Shown: piece by piece, positions 36,712 through 45,594 of the stretch
How the letters are laid out: the number at the start of each line of letters is the position of its first letter
Position numbering within the stretch: position 1 is the first letter of the stretch
NCBI RefSeq assembly: GCF_034087045.1
Contig: NZ_CP139247.1
Location: forward strand, 3,002,001 to 3,066,000
Source: Chitinophaga sancti
Lineage (GTDB): Bacteria > Bacteroidota > Bacteroidia > Chitinophagales > Chitinophagaceae
DNA length: 64,000 nt
Reading direction: 5' to 3'
The notes under the pieces: generated by a model
What the model saw: only the letters and a program-made list of their open reading frames with translations
Database searches by the model: none
Told to the model about the DNA's origin: nothing
Program-made: the position numbers and the translations under genes

Positions 36712-37040
36712 TGAATTGGATTCCTTTAACTAATGAAGATCAGTTAAATTCCATCAAGGAAGCATCTGAAACGGAAGCCGTTGTAATTTTTAAGCACAGC
36801 ACCCGCTGTTCCATCAGTGCGGTAGCGAAATCAAGGCTCGACAGAGCTGAAGCGCCTGAGAATATGACTTTCTATTATCTGGACCTTATTAAGTATCGGA
36901 AAATATCAGATGAAATTGCAGCGACTTATGGTGTAGAGCATGAATCTCCCCAGGTGTTGCTGATAAAGAATGGGAAATGTGTGTATGATGAGAGCCATAG
37001 TGCCATTATAATGGATGAGCTGGTATCACATGCAAATTAA
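36711..37040 (+). CDS. ytxJ: Bacillithiol system redox-active protein YtxJ (monothiol bacilliredoxin)
   Basis: The 109-residue protein has a thioredoxin-like fold and the single redox cysteine in FKHSTRCSISAVAKSRL. A second conserved segment is HESPQVLLIKNGKCVYDESHSAI. Such proteins reduce bacillithiol-mixed disulfides. The ATG at 36711 is chosen because the longer frame overlaps the upstream gene and lacks homology. The presence of this gene implies that the organism makes bacillithiol or a related thiol, whose biosynthetic genes are outside the window. Confidence 0.88.
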   Translation: MNWIPLTNEDQLNSIKEASETEAVVIFKHSTRCSISAVAKSRLDRAEAPENMTFYYLDLIKYRKISDEIAATYGVEHESPQVLLIKNGKCVYDESHSAIIMDELVSHAN

Positions 37041-37078
37041 GAGTTATTAGCTTGCAGCTATTTATCCAAAGAAATTAG

Positions 37079-37106
37079 TACCGGCCACAAGGCCGGTATT
37101 TTTTTT
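37079..37106 (+). terminator. Intrinsic terminator
   Basis: An 8-bp GC-rich stem (TACCGGCC with GGCCGGTA, loop ACAA) is followed by eight T. It closes the ytxJ transcript. Confidence 0.8.
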
Positions 37107-37139
37107 ATCAGTTGGGGGACTATTAAGAGATAGTCTGTA

Positions 37140-37173
37140 TTTGAAAGTAGCGCTTATTTTTTACCTAGCTTTG
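37140..37173 (+). promoter_or_regulatory. Promoter of ubiX
   Basis: TTTG at 37140-37143 and TAGCTTTG at 37166-37173 match the Bacteroidota -33 and -7 elements, with 22 bp between them. The ATG begins only 6 bp after the -7 element, so the transcript would have almost no leader. Confidence 0.6.
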
Positions 37174-37178
37174 TAAGT

Positions 37179-37742
37179 ATGAAACACCGTATAGTTGTAG
37201 CAGTTACCGGGGCCAGCGGGGCCATTTATGCACGTCAGTTATTGCAGAAGCTTGAAAAAGCTGCTGCGCAGACAGAAGCCGTGGCCATTGTGATGACGGA
37301 AAATGCCAAAACGGTGTGGGAAACGGAACTGGGTACGGACGATTATAAGATATTGTCCTTTAAAACCTATACCCAGCAGGATTTCATGGCACCGTTTGCC
37401 AGTGGCTCAGGCAGGTATGATACGATGATCATTTGCCCCTGTTCCATGGGCACCCTGGGCCGGATAGCCGGAGGAATGAGCAATGACCTGATCACCCGGG
37501 CAGCCGATGTGGTGCTGAAAGAACGTCGCAAACTGATATGTGTAGTAAGGGAAACCCCTTACAATGTGATCCATATTAAAAACATGCTTACGGTCACAGA
37601 GGCAGGAGGGATCATTTGCCCGGCTACACCATCTTTTTACAGTGTACCTTCCACATTAGAGGAAGTAGCTGCAACTGTAGTAGACAGGGTCATTGATCTG
37701 GCTGGCATTCAGCAGGATACCTATAGATGGGGACAAGAATAA
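37179..37742 (+). CDS. ubiX: UbiX family flavin prenyltransferase
   Basis: The 187-residue protein carries the flavin-binding GASGAIYARQLL, ICPCSMGTLGRIAGGMSNDLITRAADVVLKE (shown here as the sum of two pieces) and ETPYNVIHIKNML segments of the UbiX family. It prenylates FMN to make the cofactor of UbiD decarboxylases. The length is normal. No ubiD gene is in the window, so its decarboxylase partner lies elsewhere. It is followed 16 bp later by aroQ, so the two are co-transcribed. Confidence 0.93.
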   Translation: MKHRIVVAVTGASGAIYARQLLQKLEKAAAQTEAVAIVMTENAKTVWETELGTDDYKILSFKTYTQQDFMAPFASGSGRYDTMIICPCSMGTLGRIAGGMSNDLITRAADVVLKERRKLICVVRETPYNVIHIKNMLTVTEAGGIICPATPSFYSVPSTLEEVAATVVDRVIDLAGIQQDTYRWGQE

Positions 37743-37758
37743 TTAGTAATTTGTACAA

Positions 37759-38172
37759 ATGAAAATAGCAATCATTAATGGCCCTAACCTGAATTTATTG
37801 GGTAAAAGGGAGCCGGGTATCTACGGAAATGAATCTTTTGAAGATTATTTCGTAAAACTTAAGCAGTTATTTGCAGATGTAGAGCTGGAATATTTTCAGA
37901 ATAATTCCGAAGGGAATATAATCGATATTTTACATGAGATAGGTTTTACCTATGATGGGATTTTGTTGAATGCAGGTGCGTATACACATTACTCGATTGC
38001 CATCAGAGATGCAATAGCGGCTATTAAAACGCCGGTGTTAGAAATTCATATCAGTAATGTGCATGCAAGGGAAGAGTTCAGACATACATCTGTAATTGCT
38101 CCTGTGTGTAAAGGAACGATTGCTGGTTTGGGAATGAAAGGATATGCGTTAGGGATAAATTACTTCCTATAA
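37759..38172 (+). CDS. aroQ: Type II 3-dehydroquinate dehydratase
   Basis: The enzyme converts 3-dehydroquinate to 3-dehydroshikimate in the shikimate pathway. The 137-residue product has NGPNLNLLGKREPGIYG with the catalytic tyrosine, FQNNSEGNIID, LNAGAYTHYSIAIRDAI and EIHISNVHAREEFRHTS, all hallmarks of the type II family. It acts as a dodecamer in the cytoplasm. It follows ubiX by 16 bp, and a repeat-rich region and terminator follow it. Confidence 0.96.
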   Translation: MKIAIINGPNLNLLGKREPGIYGNESFEDYFVKLKQLFADVELEYFQNNSEGNIIDILHEIGFTYDGILLNAGAYTHYSIAIRDAIAAIKTPVLEIHISNVHAREEFRHTSVIAPVCKGTIAGLGMKGYALGINYFL

Positions 38173-38279
38173 TCGCGAAATTCTTTCTGCTCGCTTGCGA
38201 AATTCTATCAAGGAGGTTACGGAATTCAATCAGCTCGCTTACGAGATTCTATCAGCAAGCGGAGCTTGCTGATAGAATC
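38166..38279. repeat. Short tandem repeats ending in an inverted repeat
   Basis: About four units of 22-24 bp with a core such as CGAAATTCTATCA and CTCGCTT follow the aroQ stop. The last unit is part of a 16-bp perfect inverted repeat (38245-38260 with 38264-38279, loop GGA). Confidence 0.65.
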
Positions 38280-38286
38280 CCGCCCC

Positions 38287-38328
38287 AAAAAAAATCGCTT
38301 TTCCCAAAGGGGAAAAGCGATTTTTTTT
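38287..38328. terminator. Bidirectional intrinsic terminator
   Basis: A 19-bp perfect stem with eight A on the left and eight T on the right (loop AAAG) separates the convergent aroQ and bioB genes. Confidence 0.92.
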
Positions 38329-38372
38329 GGAATGATTTTAAGTAATATTTAGTTTAAATTAAGCGCTATTAC

Positions 38373-39365
38373 TTAGAATATCGCCGCCTGAACTTCCTCA
38401 CCCTTAAACGCCTCTCTCGGTTTCAACCCCAACAATTCAAACATCATATGATCCTCCTCAAATGAAGGATTCGCCGTCGTCAACAACTTCTCACCCGTAA
38501 ATATAGAATTCGCACCCGCCATAAAACACAGCGCCTGCTCAGACATACTCATCTCCGCACGTCCCGCACTCAACCTCACCATCGCTTTCGGCATCAAAAT
38601 ACGCGTTGTCGCAATCATCCTCACCATATCCCAAAACTGTACCTTCGGCATATTTTCCAGTGGCGTACCTTTTACACGTGTCAATGCATTGATCGGCACT
38701 GAATCCGGATGCACCGGCAAATTGCTCAGCGTATGGATCATACCAATCCTGTCCTCATGGCTCTCACCCAGACCAATAATACCTCCACAGCAAACACTCA
38801 CCCCTGCCTTACGTACATTATCCAACGTTTTCAAACGATCATCATAAGTCCTGGTCGTAATAATCTGCTCATAATACTCTCCGGAAGTATCCAGGTTGTG
38901 GTTGTAAGCATATAAGCCTGCATCCGCCAATTTCTGCGCCTGATCTTCCGTAAGCATACCAAGCGTACAGCATACTTCCATGCCCATTTCATTTACACCT
39001 TTTACCATTTCAAGTACACGGTCAAAGTCGCGGTTATCCCGCACCTCTCTCCATGCAGCACCCATACAGAAACGGGTAGAACCAGCTTCGCGCGCTTTTG
39101 CCGCATATGCCAGCACCGCATCTTTCTGCATCAGGCCATGTACTTTAATGTCGGTATTATAGCGCGCTGCCTGGGGGCAGTAAGCACAGTCTTCGGTACA
39201 ACCACCGGTTTTGATGGAGAGCAAAGTACATACCTGTACTTCCGCCGTATCCTGCGTCTGTCTGTGAACAGATGCCGCACGGAAAACGAGCTCCAGTAAG
39301 GGCGTATTGTAGATCTCTTTTATTTCTTCAATAGACCAGTCGTGACGGATCTGCACATCTTGCAT
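38373..39365 (-). CDS. bioB: Biotin synthase
   Basis: Biotin synthase inserts sulfur into dethiobiotin. The 330-residue protein is a radical SAM enzyme with the CxxxCxxC cluster motif in [10 protein letters not shown] at about residue 53. Other marks are [39 protein letters not shown] and the cluster-proximal [13 protein letters not shown]. It lies downstream of the M42 peptidase gene on the same strand with an 88-bp gap that contains its own promoter. Confidence 0.97.
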   Translation of the reverse strand: MQDVQIRHDWSIEEIKEIYNTPLLELVFRAASVHRQTQDTAEVQVCTLLSIKTGGCTEDCAYCPQAARYNTDIKVHGLMQKDAVLAYAAKAREAGSTRFCMGAAWREVRDNRDFDRVLEMVKGVNEMGMEVCCTLGMLTEDQAQKLADAGLYAYNHNLDTSGEYYEQIITTRTYDDRLKTLDNVRKAGVSVCCGGIIGLGESHEDRIGMIHTLSNLPVHPDSVPINALTRVKGTPLENMPKVQFWDMVRMIATTRILMPKAMVRLSAGRAEMSMSEQALCFMAGANSIFTGEKLLTTANPSFEEDHMMFELLGLKPREAFKGEEVQAAIF

Positions 39366-39384
39366 AATAATGTAATTTGAGTAG

Positions 39385-39415
39385 CAAATCTATACATTTA
39401 ATCCATACTGCCAAA
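39385..39415 (-). promoter_or_regulatory. Promoter of bioB
   Basis: On the minus strand, TTTG (39412-39415) and TAGATTTG (39385-39392) are separated by exactly 19 bp, an ideal match to the Bacteroidota -33/-7 consensus. It is 20 bp upstream of the start. Confidence 0.8.
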
Positions 39416-39432
39416 CTACGGAGTATGAATGG

Positions 39433-39454
39433 ATTAGGTGTCTAAACACCTAAT
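39433..39454. promoter_or_regulatory. Palindrome upstream of the bioB promoter
   Basis: ATTAGGTGT and ACACCTAAT are 9-bp arms around CTAA, ending in the stop codon of the M42 peptidase gene. It lies 17 bp upstream of the -33 element. It could be an operator, or a weak terminator for the peptidase gene, as no T-run follows. Confidence 0.4.
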
Positions 39455-40554
39455 TACAGGTATAGGAAGTTTGTTTTTGGTGTAATGTTCAGTAATGTGT
39501 TGTAAATCAATAATATAGTGTTCTCTATGTCGTCTTTCTTCACCATTTCTACCGTAGTATGCATATATCGTAGCGGTAAACTGATCAATGCAGAAGGTGT
39601 ACCATCATTCGCATATGCAAATGCATCTGTATCTGTACCGGTACTGCGGCTTACTGCATGCAGCTGGTGAGGAATATCATTCTTCTTCGCTGTCTTGATG
39701 ATCAGATCACGGAGAATGTTGTGTACCGCCGGACCATAAGTAATGCTTGGACCGGAACCACACCTGATTTCACCTTCAATATTTTTGTTGATCATTGGCG
39801 TAGTGGTATCGTGCGTTACGTCTGTGATGATCGCAACATTTGCCTTGATGCGTTTTGCAATCATCTCAGCACCTCTCAAACCAACTTCTTCCTGCACTGC
39901 ATTTACGATGTACAGACCGAAAGGCAGCTCCTGCTTCTTTTCTTTCAGCATACGTGCAACTTCTGCAATCATAAAACCACCAATCCGGTTATCGATCGCA
40001 CGACATACATAATAGTCATTTGACAGCTCTTCAAAACCATCTTCGAACGTCACCACACAACCTACATGGATACCCAGTTCCTCCACTTCCTTACGGCTGC
40101 GTGCACCGCAATCCAGGAAGATGTTGTCTACCTTAGGTTGTGGCTCTTTGCCTTCTGTGCTACGCATACGTGTATGAATAGCCGGCCATCCGAACACGGC
40201 CTTTACAGTACCATTTTCAGTATGAATATTCACTCTCTTGGATGGTGCGATCTGCTGATCAGAACCACCATTGCGGATCACATAAATCAACCCTTCAGGA
40301 GAAATATAATTTACAAACCAGGAAATTTCGTCGGCATGTGCTTCTATCACGACTTTGAAGGGTGCTTTGGGATTGATCACTCCCACCGCAGAACCATATG
40401 CATCTACAAAGTACTCATCAATATAAGGCTTCAGATATTCCAGCCACAGTTTCTGTCCTTCCTTCTCAAAACCAGTAGGGGAGGGATTATTCAGGTAATT
40501 CCGCAGGAACGTAAGCGCGTCCTTGCTTATTACGGACTTTTGCTTTTTTGACAT
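39454..40554 (-). CDS. M42 family metallopeptidase (glutamyl aminopeptidase-like)
   Basis: The 366-residue protein is an M42 (M18/M42 clan) dinuclear metal aminopeptidase. It keeps the metal-binding EAHADEISWFV, the DNRIGG motif, the catalytic pair VQEEVGLRGAEM and the late histidine region (PLRYMHTTVEMVKKDD). Members remove N-terminal residues from peptides in the cytoplasm as dodecamers. It is encoded downstream of the UbiA-like gene with 63 bp between. Confidence 0.93.
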   Translation of the reverse strand: MSKKQKSVISKDALTFLRNYLNNPSPTGFEKEGQKLWLEYLKPYIDEYFVDAYGSAVGVINPKAPFKVVIEAHADEISWFVNYISPEGLIYVIRNGGSDQQIAPSKRVNIHTENGTVKAVFGWPAIHTRMRSTEGKEPQPKVDNIFLDCGARSRKEVEELGIHVGCVVTFEDGFEELSNDYYVCRAIDNRIGGFMIAEVARMLKEKKQELPFGLYIVNAVQEEVGLRGAEMIAKRIKANVAIITDVTHDTTTPMINKNIEGEIRCGSGPSITYGPAVHNILRDLIIKTAKKNDIPHQLHAVSRSTGTDTDAFAYANDGTPSALISLPLRYMHTTVEMVKKDDIENTILLIYNTLLNITPKTNFLYL

Positions 40555-40617
40555 GCTGTTAATGTAATTTATGGCACAAAAGTAAGGAAAAGCTATTACG
40601 TGTATAGACCTTAATTA

Positions 40618-41448
40618 TCAGGCAACCACTGCTATGTAGTGTAGTACGGCCGATAACATAACCAGCCCATCCAATACGAAGTAATAGTAATAATCCGATC
40701 TTGTGTTGAGTGTATATTTAGTAAGTAAAGCAGTAATGACGATTGGTGTCAACAGGTAAAAAGTAATAATATCCCTGCATACCAAAAACGCAAACAGCGC
40801 CGATATCAGCAATGAAAAGAAATACAATCTCATCAACGCCGGCTTACTAAGCCATGTGATGAGTGAACGGATCCCCTCTCTTTTATCCGACTCTACATCC
40901 CGATAGTCAAACAGTATGCACAATGCATAGATTATAAAGAACCGGTGTACGATATAAAGTACAGCCTGCGTGGTAAAGTGTGCGCCTGACAAAAAGATGG
41001 GCAGTACATTCGTGACATATACCCATACCGACGTCAGGAAGATCGTTTTACCAATAGCAATTTTACGCAGCCAGGTAAAAGGAGGAATCGGAATTTTAGG
41101 AGCAGAATACAAAAAGGTCAGAAAGGCGGCGCCACTGAGTTCCAGCCAGTAGGCCTTCAGGTCCCAAAAACAGATGGCAGCACCTATGCCGCCGATAATA
41201 GCGAAGACGAGTTGCAGGTTCTTATGCCGCACTCCCCACTGCAATCGTGGCGAAGATGAATACTCGGCAGGCGTAAGATACCAGTGAAAATTATAACTAC
41301 AGATCGTCGAGAAAAATGCGAATTTATAATAGTCAATATTGACCGGATGTAAATTCAATAAGGTGTTCGTTTGCCATATAAGTAATATGGCACAGAGCGA
41401 GACGTAAACCGACGAGAACAATAAAAAGTTAGTAAATGCCCTGAACAT
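40618..41448 (-). CDS. UbiA-like integral membrane protein
   Basis: The 276-residue protein has about eight or nine membrane helices. The second aspartate-rich motif of UbiA prenyltransferases is present as FDYRDVESDKREGIRSL, but the first (NxxxDxxxD) is replaced by a segment around SYNFHWYLTP without aspartates. It may therefore be a divergent or inactive UbiA family member. I chose the ATG at 41448 (MFRAFTNF), 22 bp after the carboxylase stop; the in-frame ATG at 41490 overlaps that stop by 20 bp. The gene lies between the carboxylase and peptidase genes, and no quinone gene is adjacent. Confidence 0.7.
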   Translation of the reverse strand: MFRAFTNFLLFSSVYVSLCAILLIWQTNTLLNLHPVNIDYYKFAFFSTICSYNFHWYLTPAEYSSSPRLQWGVRHKNLQLVFAIIGGIGAAICFWDLKAYWLELSGAAFLTFLYSAPKIPIPPFTWLRKIAIGKTIFLTSVWVYVTNVLPIFLSGAHFTTQAVLYIVHRFFIIYALCILFDYRDVESDKREGIRSLITWLSKPALMRLYFFSLLISALFAFLVCRDIITFYLLTPIVITALLTKYTLNTRSDYYYYFVLDGLVMLSAVLHYIAVVA

Positions 41449-41470
41449 AGTGGGATGCAATTTACAGCAA

Positions 41471-43009
41471 TCACAATGGAATATTTCCATGTTTTTTGCG
41501 TGGCAGCGTCACTACTTTATTTTCCAACATCGCAAACCCTTTGATCAGCTTGATCCTTGTCAGTTCAGGCAATATTACCTCATCAATGTATCCCTTTTCT
41601 GCTGCTAAATAAGGATTGGCAAACCGTTCTGTATACTCTGCCACCAGTTCGTTCATCCTGGCTTCAGGATCTGGAGCTGTATCAATTTCTTTTTTATAAA
41701 TAATTTCTACCGCGCCCTTTGGTCCCATCACTGCAATCTCTGCCTGCGGAAAAGCAAAGTTGAGGTCGGCCCCGATATGCTTTGAGTTCATTACACAATA
41801 GGCGCCACCATAAGCTTTGCGGGTAGTCACCGTAATTTTAGGTACGGTGGCTTCGCTGAGTGCAAAGAGTAGTTTTGCTCCGTTGGTAATGATCCCATTC
41901 CATTCCTGATCTGTTCCTGGCAGAAATCCGGGTACATCTACCAGTACCAGCAGTGGAATATTAAATGCATCACAAAAGCGGGTAAAACGGGCTCCCTTTA
42001 CTGAAGCCTTTATATCCAGTACCCCCGCCAGGTGTGCCGGTTGGTTGGCCACAATGCCAATACTCCTGCCTGCAATACGGGCAAAGCCTACTATAATATT
42101 CTCTGCATAATTCGCATGTACTTCAAAGAAACTATCCATATCCGTCAATTCAGCGATCACGTCCTTCATATCATAAGGTTGATTACTGTTTGGAGGAATA
42201 ATGGTATTCAGTGCTGCTCTCTTTTCATCTGCAGGTGTATAAGGGTATTTCGGTGCATCTTCTTCACAGTTCTGCGGTACATAAGTAAGCAGTTGCCGGA
42301 TGTTTTGAATACATTCCACTTCATTGGCGCAGCTAAAGTGTGTCACACCACTTTTGGAGGCATGGGTATGTGCACCACCCAGTTCTTCAGAAGTAACTTC
42401 CTCATGCGTAACGGTCTTTACCACATTCGGTCCTGTTACGAACATATAAGAAGTCTGTTCCACCATCAGGATAAAATCGGTAATAGCAGGGGAATATACA
42501 GCACCGCCGGCACAGGGGCCCATGATGGCCGATATTTGTGGTATGACACCCGAGGCCCGGGTATTGCGATAAAAGATATCTGCATAACCACCCAGGCTCA
42601 CGACACCTTCCTGTATGCGTGCACCGCCACTATCATTCAGACCAATTACAGGTGCCCCATTCTGCATAGCCAGGTCCATGATCTTACAGATCTTGCGGGC
42701 ATGGGGTTCAGAAAGACTGCCCCCATAGACAGTAAAATCCTGTGAAAAAACATAGACGAGCCGGCCATTGATCGTGCCAAAACCGGTGACAACGCCGTCT
42801 CCCGGAAAATTTTCCTGGTCGGTGGTCAGACCACGGTTGCGATTATGTACAAACATATCCAGTTCTTCAAAAGAACCTTCATCCATCAGTAATTGTAATC
42901 TCTCACGGGCTGTAAGTTTTCCTTTTTTATGCTGCGAGGCGGTTCGGGCTTCGCCTCCGCCGAGCATAGCTTCGGCTATTTTGTTTTGGAGTTCCGTGGT
43001 TTTGTCCAT
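41471..43009 (-). CDS. Acyl-CoA carboxylase beta subunit (propionyl-CoA carboxylase / methylmalonyl-CoA decarboxylase alpha type)
   Basis: The 512-residue protein is a biotin-dependent carboxyltransferase. It has the N-terminal [20 protein letters not shown], the acyl-CoA site ([14 protein letters not shown], then [14 protein letters not shown]) and the biotin-site region ([18 protein letters not shown] and [14 protein letters not shown]). It could carboxylate propionyl-CoA or decarboxylate methylmalonyl-CoA. The subunits carrying biotin are not in the window. The start ATG at 43009 ([16 protein letters not shown]) fits relatives. Confidence 0.94.
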   Translation of the reverse strand: MDKTTELQNKIAEAMLGGGEARTASQHKKGKLTARERLQLLMDEGSFEELDMFVHNRNRGLTTDQENFPGDGVVTGFGTINGRLVYVFSQDFTVYGGSLSEPHARKICKIMDLAMQNGAPVIGLNDSGGARIQEGVVSLGGYADIFYRNTRASGVIPQISAIMGPCAGGAVYSPAITDFILMVEQTSYMFVTGPNVVKTVTHEEVTSEELGGAHTHASKSGVTHFSCANEVECIQNIRQLLTYVPQNCEEDAPKYPYTPADEKRAALNTIIPPNSNQPYDMKDVIAELTDMDSFFEVHANYAENIIVGFARIAGRSIGIVANQPAHLAGVLDIKASVKGARFTRFCDAFNIPLLVLVDVPGFLPGTDQEWNGIITNGAKLLFALSEATVPKITVTTRKAYGGAYCVMNSKHIGADLNFAFPQAEIAVMGPKGAVEIIYKKEIDTAPDPEARMNELVAEYTERFANPYLAAEKGYIDEVILPELTRIKLIKGFAMLENKVVTLPRKKHGNIPL

Positions 43010-43062
43010 TGTATCAAGGTGTTAAATAACGCGCGAACACTAAATATCGGGGAAAAAAACAT

Positions 43063-43099
43063 AAAAAAACGCTTTTGCCACAGGCAAAAGCGTTTTTTT
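43063..43099 (-). terminator. Intrinsic terminator
   Basis: A 17-bp perfect stem (43063-43079 with 43083-43099, loop ACA) with A/T ends lies just after the stop of the lipoprotein gene at 43131 (minus strand) and before the carboxylase gene. Confidence 0.88.
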
Positions 43100-43130
43100 A
43101 AAAAGGTATATATAAAAAGGTATTGAACTA

Positions 43131-43571
43131 TTATTCGTAGACCACCTGTACTTTAGGTGTTACAATGGTATCGCTGTAATTACCGGCATCATCCTGAATA
43201 TATACCAGGTAATGTACGCTATCTTTTGCGACCGGGTTCGCCCCGATTTGCGGGAAGTCGGTCGCAGTCAGGTGAAGGATCACCTCGGCTGTCAGTTTGG
43301 TACCCTTGTGCGCATCCAGACTTGGCATTGGCCTTCCGTCAAAGGCGGTATCTTCAGGAGCGGTGTCGTAAATAGCGGCGAAATTGAAGGTATTTTCAAT
43401 GTCTCCATCTCCGTCTGATACGTCGAAAGTCACGTCCATACCGGTAGATGCGGATACGGGGGAAGAAGAATATGATTTAAACGTAATCACTGGTTTAGTA
43501 CCCAGAGAATCTTTTTTACAGGCGTTGATGGCCAGTAAAGAGATGAGGGATAAAAAAGCTATTTTCTTCAT
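43131..43571 (-). CDS. Hypothetical lipoprotein
   Basis: The 146-residue protein has a signal peptide and lipobox LLAINACKK with cysteine at residue 18. The mature part is a probable all-beta domain: ASTGMDVTFDVSDGDGDIENTF resembles calcium-binding or immunoglobulin-like repeats. Lys residues after the cysteine fit outer-membrane lipoproteins of Bacteroidota. It is monocistronic and has its own terminator. The function is unknown. Confidence 0.75.
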   Translation of the reverse strand: MKKIAFLSLISLLAINACKKDSLGTKPVITFKSYSSSPVSASTGMDVTFDVSDGDGDIENTFNFAAIYDTAPEDTAFDGRPMPSLDAHKGTKLTAEVILHLTATDFPQIGANPVAKDSVHYLVYIQDDAGNYSDTIVTPKVQVVYE

Positions 43572-43705
43572 ATAACAAACCTACATTATTTTTTTAACTC
43601 TTGCTAATATACGGAGTTGCTCTCCTTAACGGAATACGCTCCAAAACAGGGGTTTTGCCTCCGGCAGGAGTGCGTTCCGATTGTAATAACGTCCAATATT
43701 CATTT

Positions 43706-43732
43706 TTTGTTACGTCTTTCCCCCTAACTTTG
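43706..43732 (+). promoter_or_regulatory. Putative promoter of the LuxE-like gene
   Basis: TTTG at 43706-43709 and TAACTTTG at 43725-43732 fit the -33 and -7 elements with a 15-bp spacer, shorter than usual. The ATG is at 43756. Confidence 0.5.
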
Positions 43733-43755
43733 TGAGGTTTTACTAATCAGTGTAT

Positions 43756-44739
43756 ATGAGTGGCATTTCTACAACAGCAATATTTTCTTCTGACGGGTCG
43801 GACCTGGAAGCGTTGTCCCTTGAGACCTTTCGTTTTCAGTATCGTGAAAATGCATTATATCGTGCTTACACAGATGCTTTGCGCATTCAGCCGGGCAATG
43901 TGCGCTCCCTGGCGCAAATCCCTTTCCTCCCTATTCAGTTCTTCAAAACTCACCAGGTTACCTGTGGCACTTTTGAACCCCAGCTGATCTTTGAAAGTAG
44001 TGGTACCACCCAGACGATCAACAGTCGACATTTGGTGAAAGAAGCGGCTATCTACGAACAGAGTTTCCTCACTGCTTTCGAGCGGTTCTATGGTCCGGTT
44101 ACGGATTTCGTGGTTGTCGGCCTGCTGCCTTCTTACCTGGAAAGAAAGCACTCCTCCCTCGTTTACATGGTACAGGACATGGTAAAGCGCAGCGGTCATC
44201 CTGCCAGCGGTTTTTACCTGTATGAACACGATAAATTATATCGCCAGCTCCAGGAATTGGAAGCCCGTGGTCAGAAAACCCTGCTGATCGGTGTCACCTT
44301 TGGTCTGCTGGATTTTGCAGAGCAATATGCCCTTCAACTGAAAAACACCATCGTCATGGAAACCGGTGGAATGAAAGGCAGGAGAGAAGAATGGACCCGC
44401 GACCAGGTACACGTTTTCCTGAAGGAACGACTGGGGTGCAGCCAGATCCATGCAGAATATGGTATGACCGAGTTACTCTCCCAGGCATACAGTTATGGAC
44501 AGGGGTTTTTCAACACCCCGCCATGGATGAAGGTACTGGTCAGGGATGAAAATGACCCCTTCCAGCTCTATACTGAAAAAGCTGCCGGCGTGATCAATGT
44601 AATCGACCTTGCGAATATCTATTCCTGTTCTTTTATAGCAACAGAAGATATTGGCCGCTTGCATGAGCATGGCACTTTCGAAGTATTAGGGAGACTGGAT
44701 AATTCGGCTTTAAGAGGGTGTAGCCTCATGGTTGGTTAA
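43756..44739 (+). CDS. LuxE-like acyl-protein synthetase
   Basis: The 327-residue protein belongs to the LuxE acyl-protein synthetase/adenylate-forming family. It contains LIFESSGTTQTINSRHLVKE, the nucleotide-binding loop of this family, and HAEYGMTELLSQAYSYG with the MTE motif. LuxE proteins activate fatty acids as acyl-AMP and pass them to a cysteine. No lux genes are near, so the substrate could be another acyl chain. The ATG at 43756 is used; a GTG at 43750 is possible. It ends with a 4-bp overlap with the convergent unknown gene. Confidence 0.82.
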   Translation: MSGISTTAIFSSDGSDLEALSLETFRFQYRENALYRAYTDALRIQPGNVRSLAQIPFLPIQFFKTHQVTCGTFEPQLIFESSGTTQTINSRHLVKEAAIYEQSFLTAFERFYGPVTDFVVVGLLPSYLERKHSSLVYMVQDMVKRSGHPASGFYLYEHDKLYRQLQELEARGQKTLLIGVTFGLLDFAEQYALQLKNTIVMETGGMKGRREEWTRDQVHVFLKERLGCSQIHAEYGMTELLSQAYSYGQGFFNTPPWMKVLVRDENDPFQLYTEKAAGVINVIDLANIYSCSFIATEDIGRLHEHGTFEVLGRLDNSALRGCSLMVG

Positions 44740-45440
44740 GTGGTGATTAATTGTACCCTATTCACTAAAGTTGCTGTTCCTGTTCCCGGTGAACTGAGTT
44801 CCTGCATATATGGGAAACTCTCATGATTCATTCCAAATTTTTTCATAAGGTACTGATCTAGTACCGTTATAGAGGGAGGCTTTTGAGAATACTGCGATAA
44901 AAACTCCTTAAAATCATCCAGTTCATGATCTGGTAATAATGTTAAGGCGATCTTCTGTTGTAAAGGCGAAGCGCCTGTGTATTGCAGAATTTCTAATACC
45001 CGCCTGCACATTTGAGGCGAGAAAAGATCGTCATTGGCCCGGAGGAAATCCAGGCAGAAATACTCCACTGTAAAATCTTCAAAGATACCCGCACTCAGCT
45101 CATCTTCTCCGATGTTGGTCCAGGTAGCCCATTCAATTAATTCCCCCAGTGTAATTTCTTCCGCCAGCAGGGCACTGAGGTGGTGTATCAGTCCTGCGCG
45201 TGTAGGAACCGTATCCGCATCGTAATTGATGTGGTTCACGATATCGGTGTAAAAATCTTCATTCATTTCCCTGGCAGTGCTGATAAGCTGGTAAGTAACA
45301 TCGGTCGATGCGATGTTACTTAAATGCAATACGTCTGCAGTCTCAGATATGATTTCAGGTCGTGTTTTGGTGCCCTGTAACCATGATTTGATCAGGGAAA
45401 TGAAGTATGTGCTTGTTATGAACTGCGTCTGTTTCTTCAT
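44736..45440 (-). CDS. Protein of unknown function
   Basis: I do not recognise this 234-residue protein. It is cytoplasmic, acidic, with no signal peptide or membrane helix, and predominantly helical by eye (ADVLHLSNIASTDVTYQLIS, FLRANDDLFSPQMCRRVLEIL, QKIALTLLPDHELDDFKEFL). It overlaps the LuxE-like gene by 4 bp at their 3' ends. It diverges from the T9SS surface-protein gene at 45992 across a repeat-rich region. Codon use is like its neighbours. A role with the LuxE-like gene is not supported by direction of transcription. Confidence 0.7.
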   Translation of the reverse strand: MKKQTQFITSTYFISLIKSWLQGTKTRPEIISETADVLHLSNIASTDVTYQLISTAREMNEDFYTDIVNHINYDADTVPTRAGLIHHLSALLAEEITLGELIEWATWTNIGEDELSAGIFEDFTVEYFCLDFLRANDDLFSPQMCRRVLEILQYTGASPLQQKIALTLLPDHELDDFKEFLSQYSQKPPSITVLDQYLMKKFGMNHESFPYMQELSSPGTGTATLVNRVQLITT

Positions 45441-45594
45441 ACTTACTTCATGCCTGGCATAGGTGGCTTTATTTGCAAATTATCAAAAATAAGGGGAAGC
45501 GAAAAGTTAAAGGTACAGTTTTACGTTTATTTAAAATGTATCGCTGGAAAGATATGTCTCTATAAGGTTTCTATATTACTTTCAGGGAGATAAC

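Noticed and set aside
42032..42745. 237-residue open frame antisense to the carboxylase gene
   Set aside because: It lies wholly in a well-conserved coding region and has no domain of its own.
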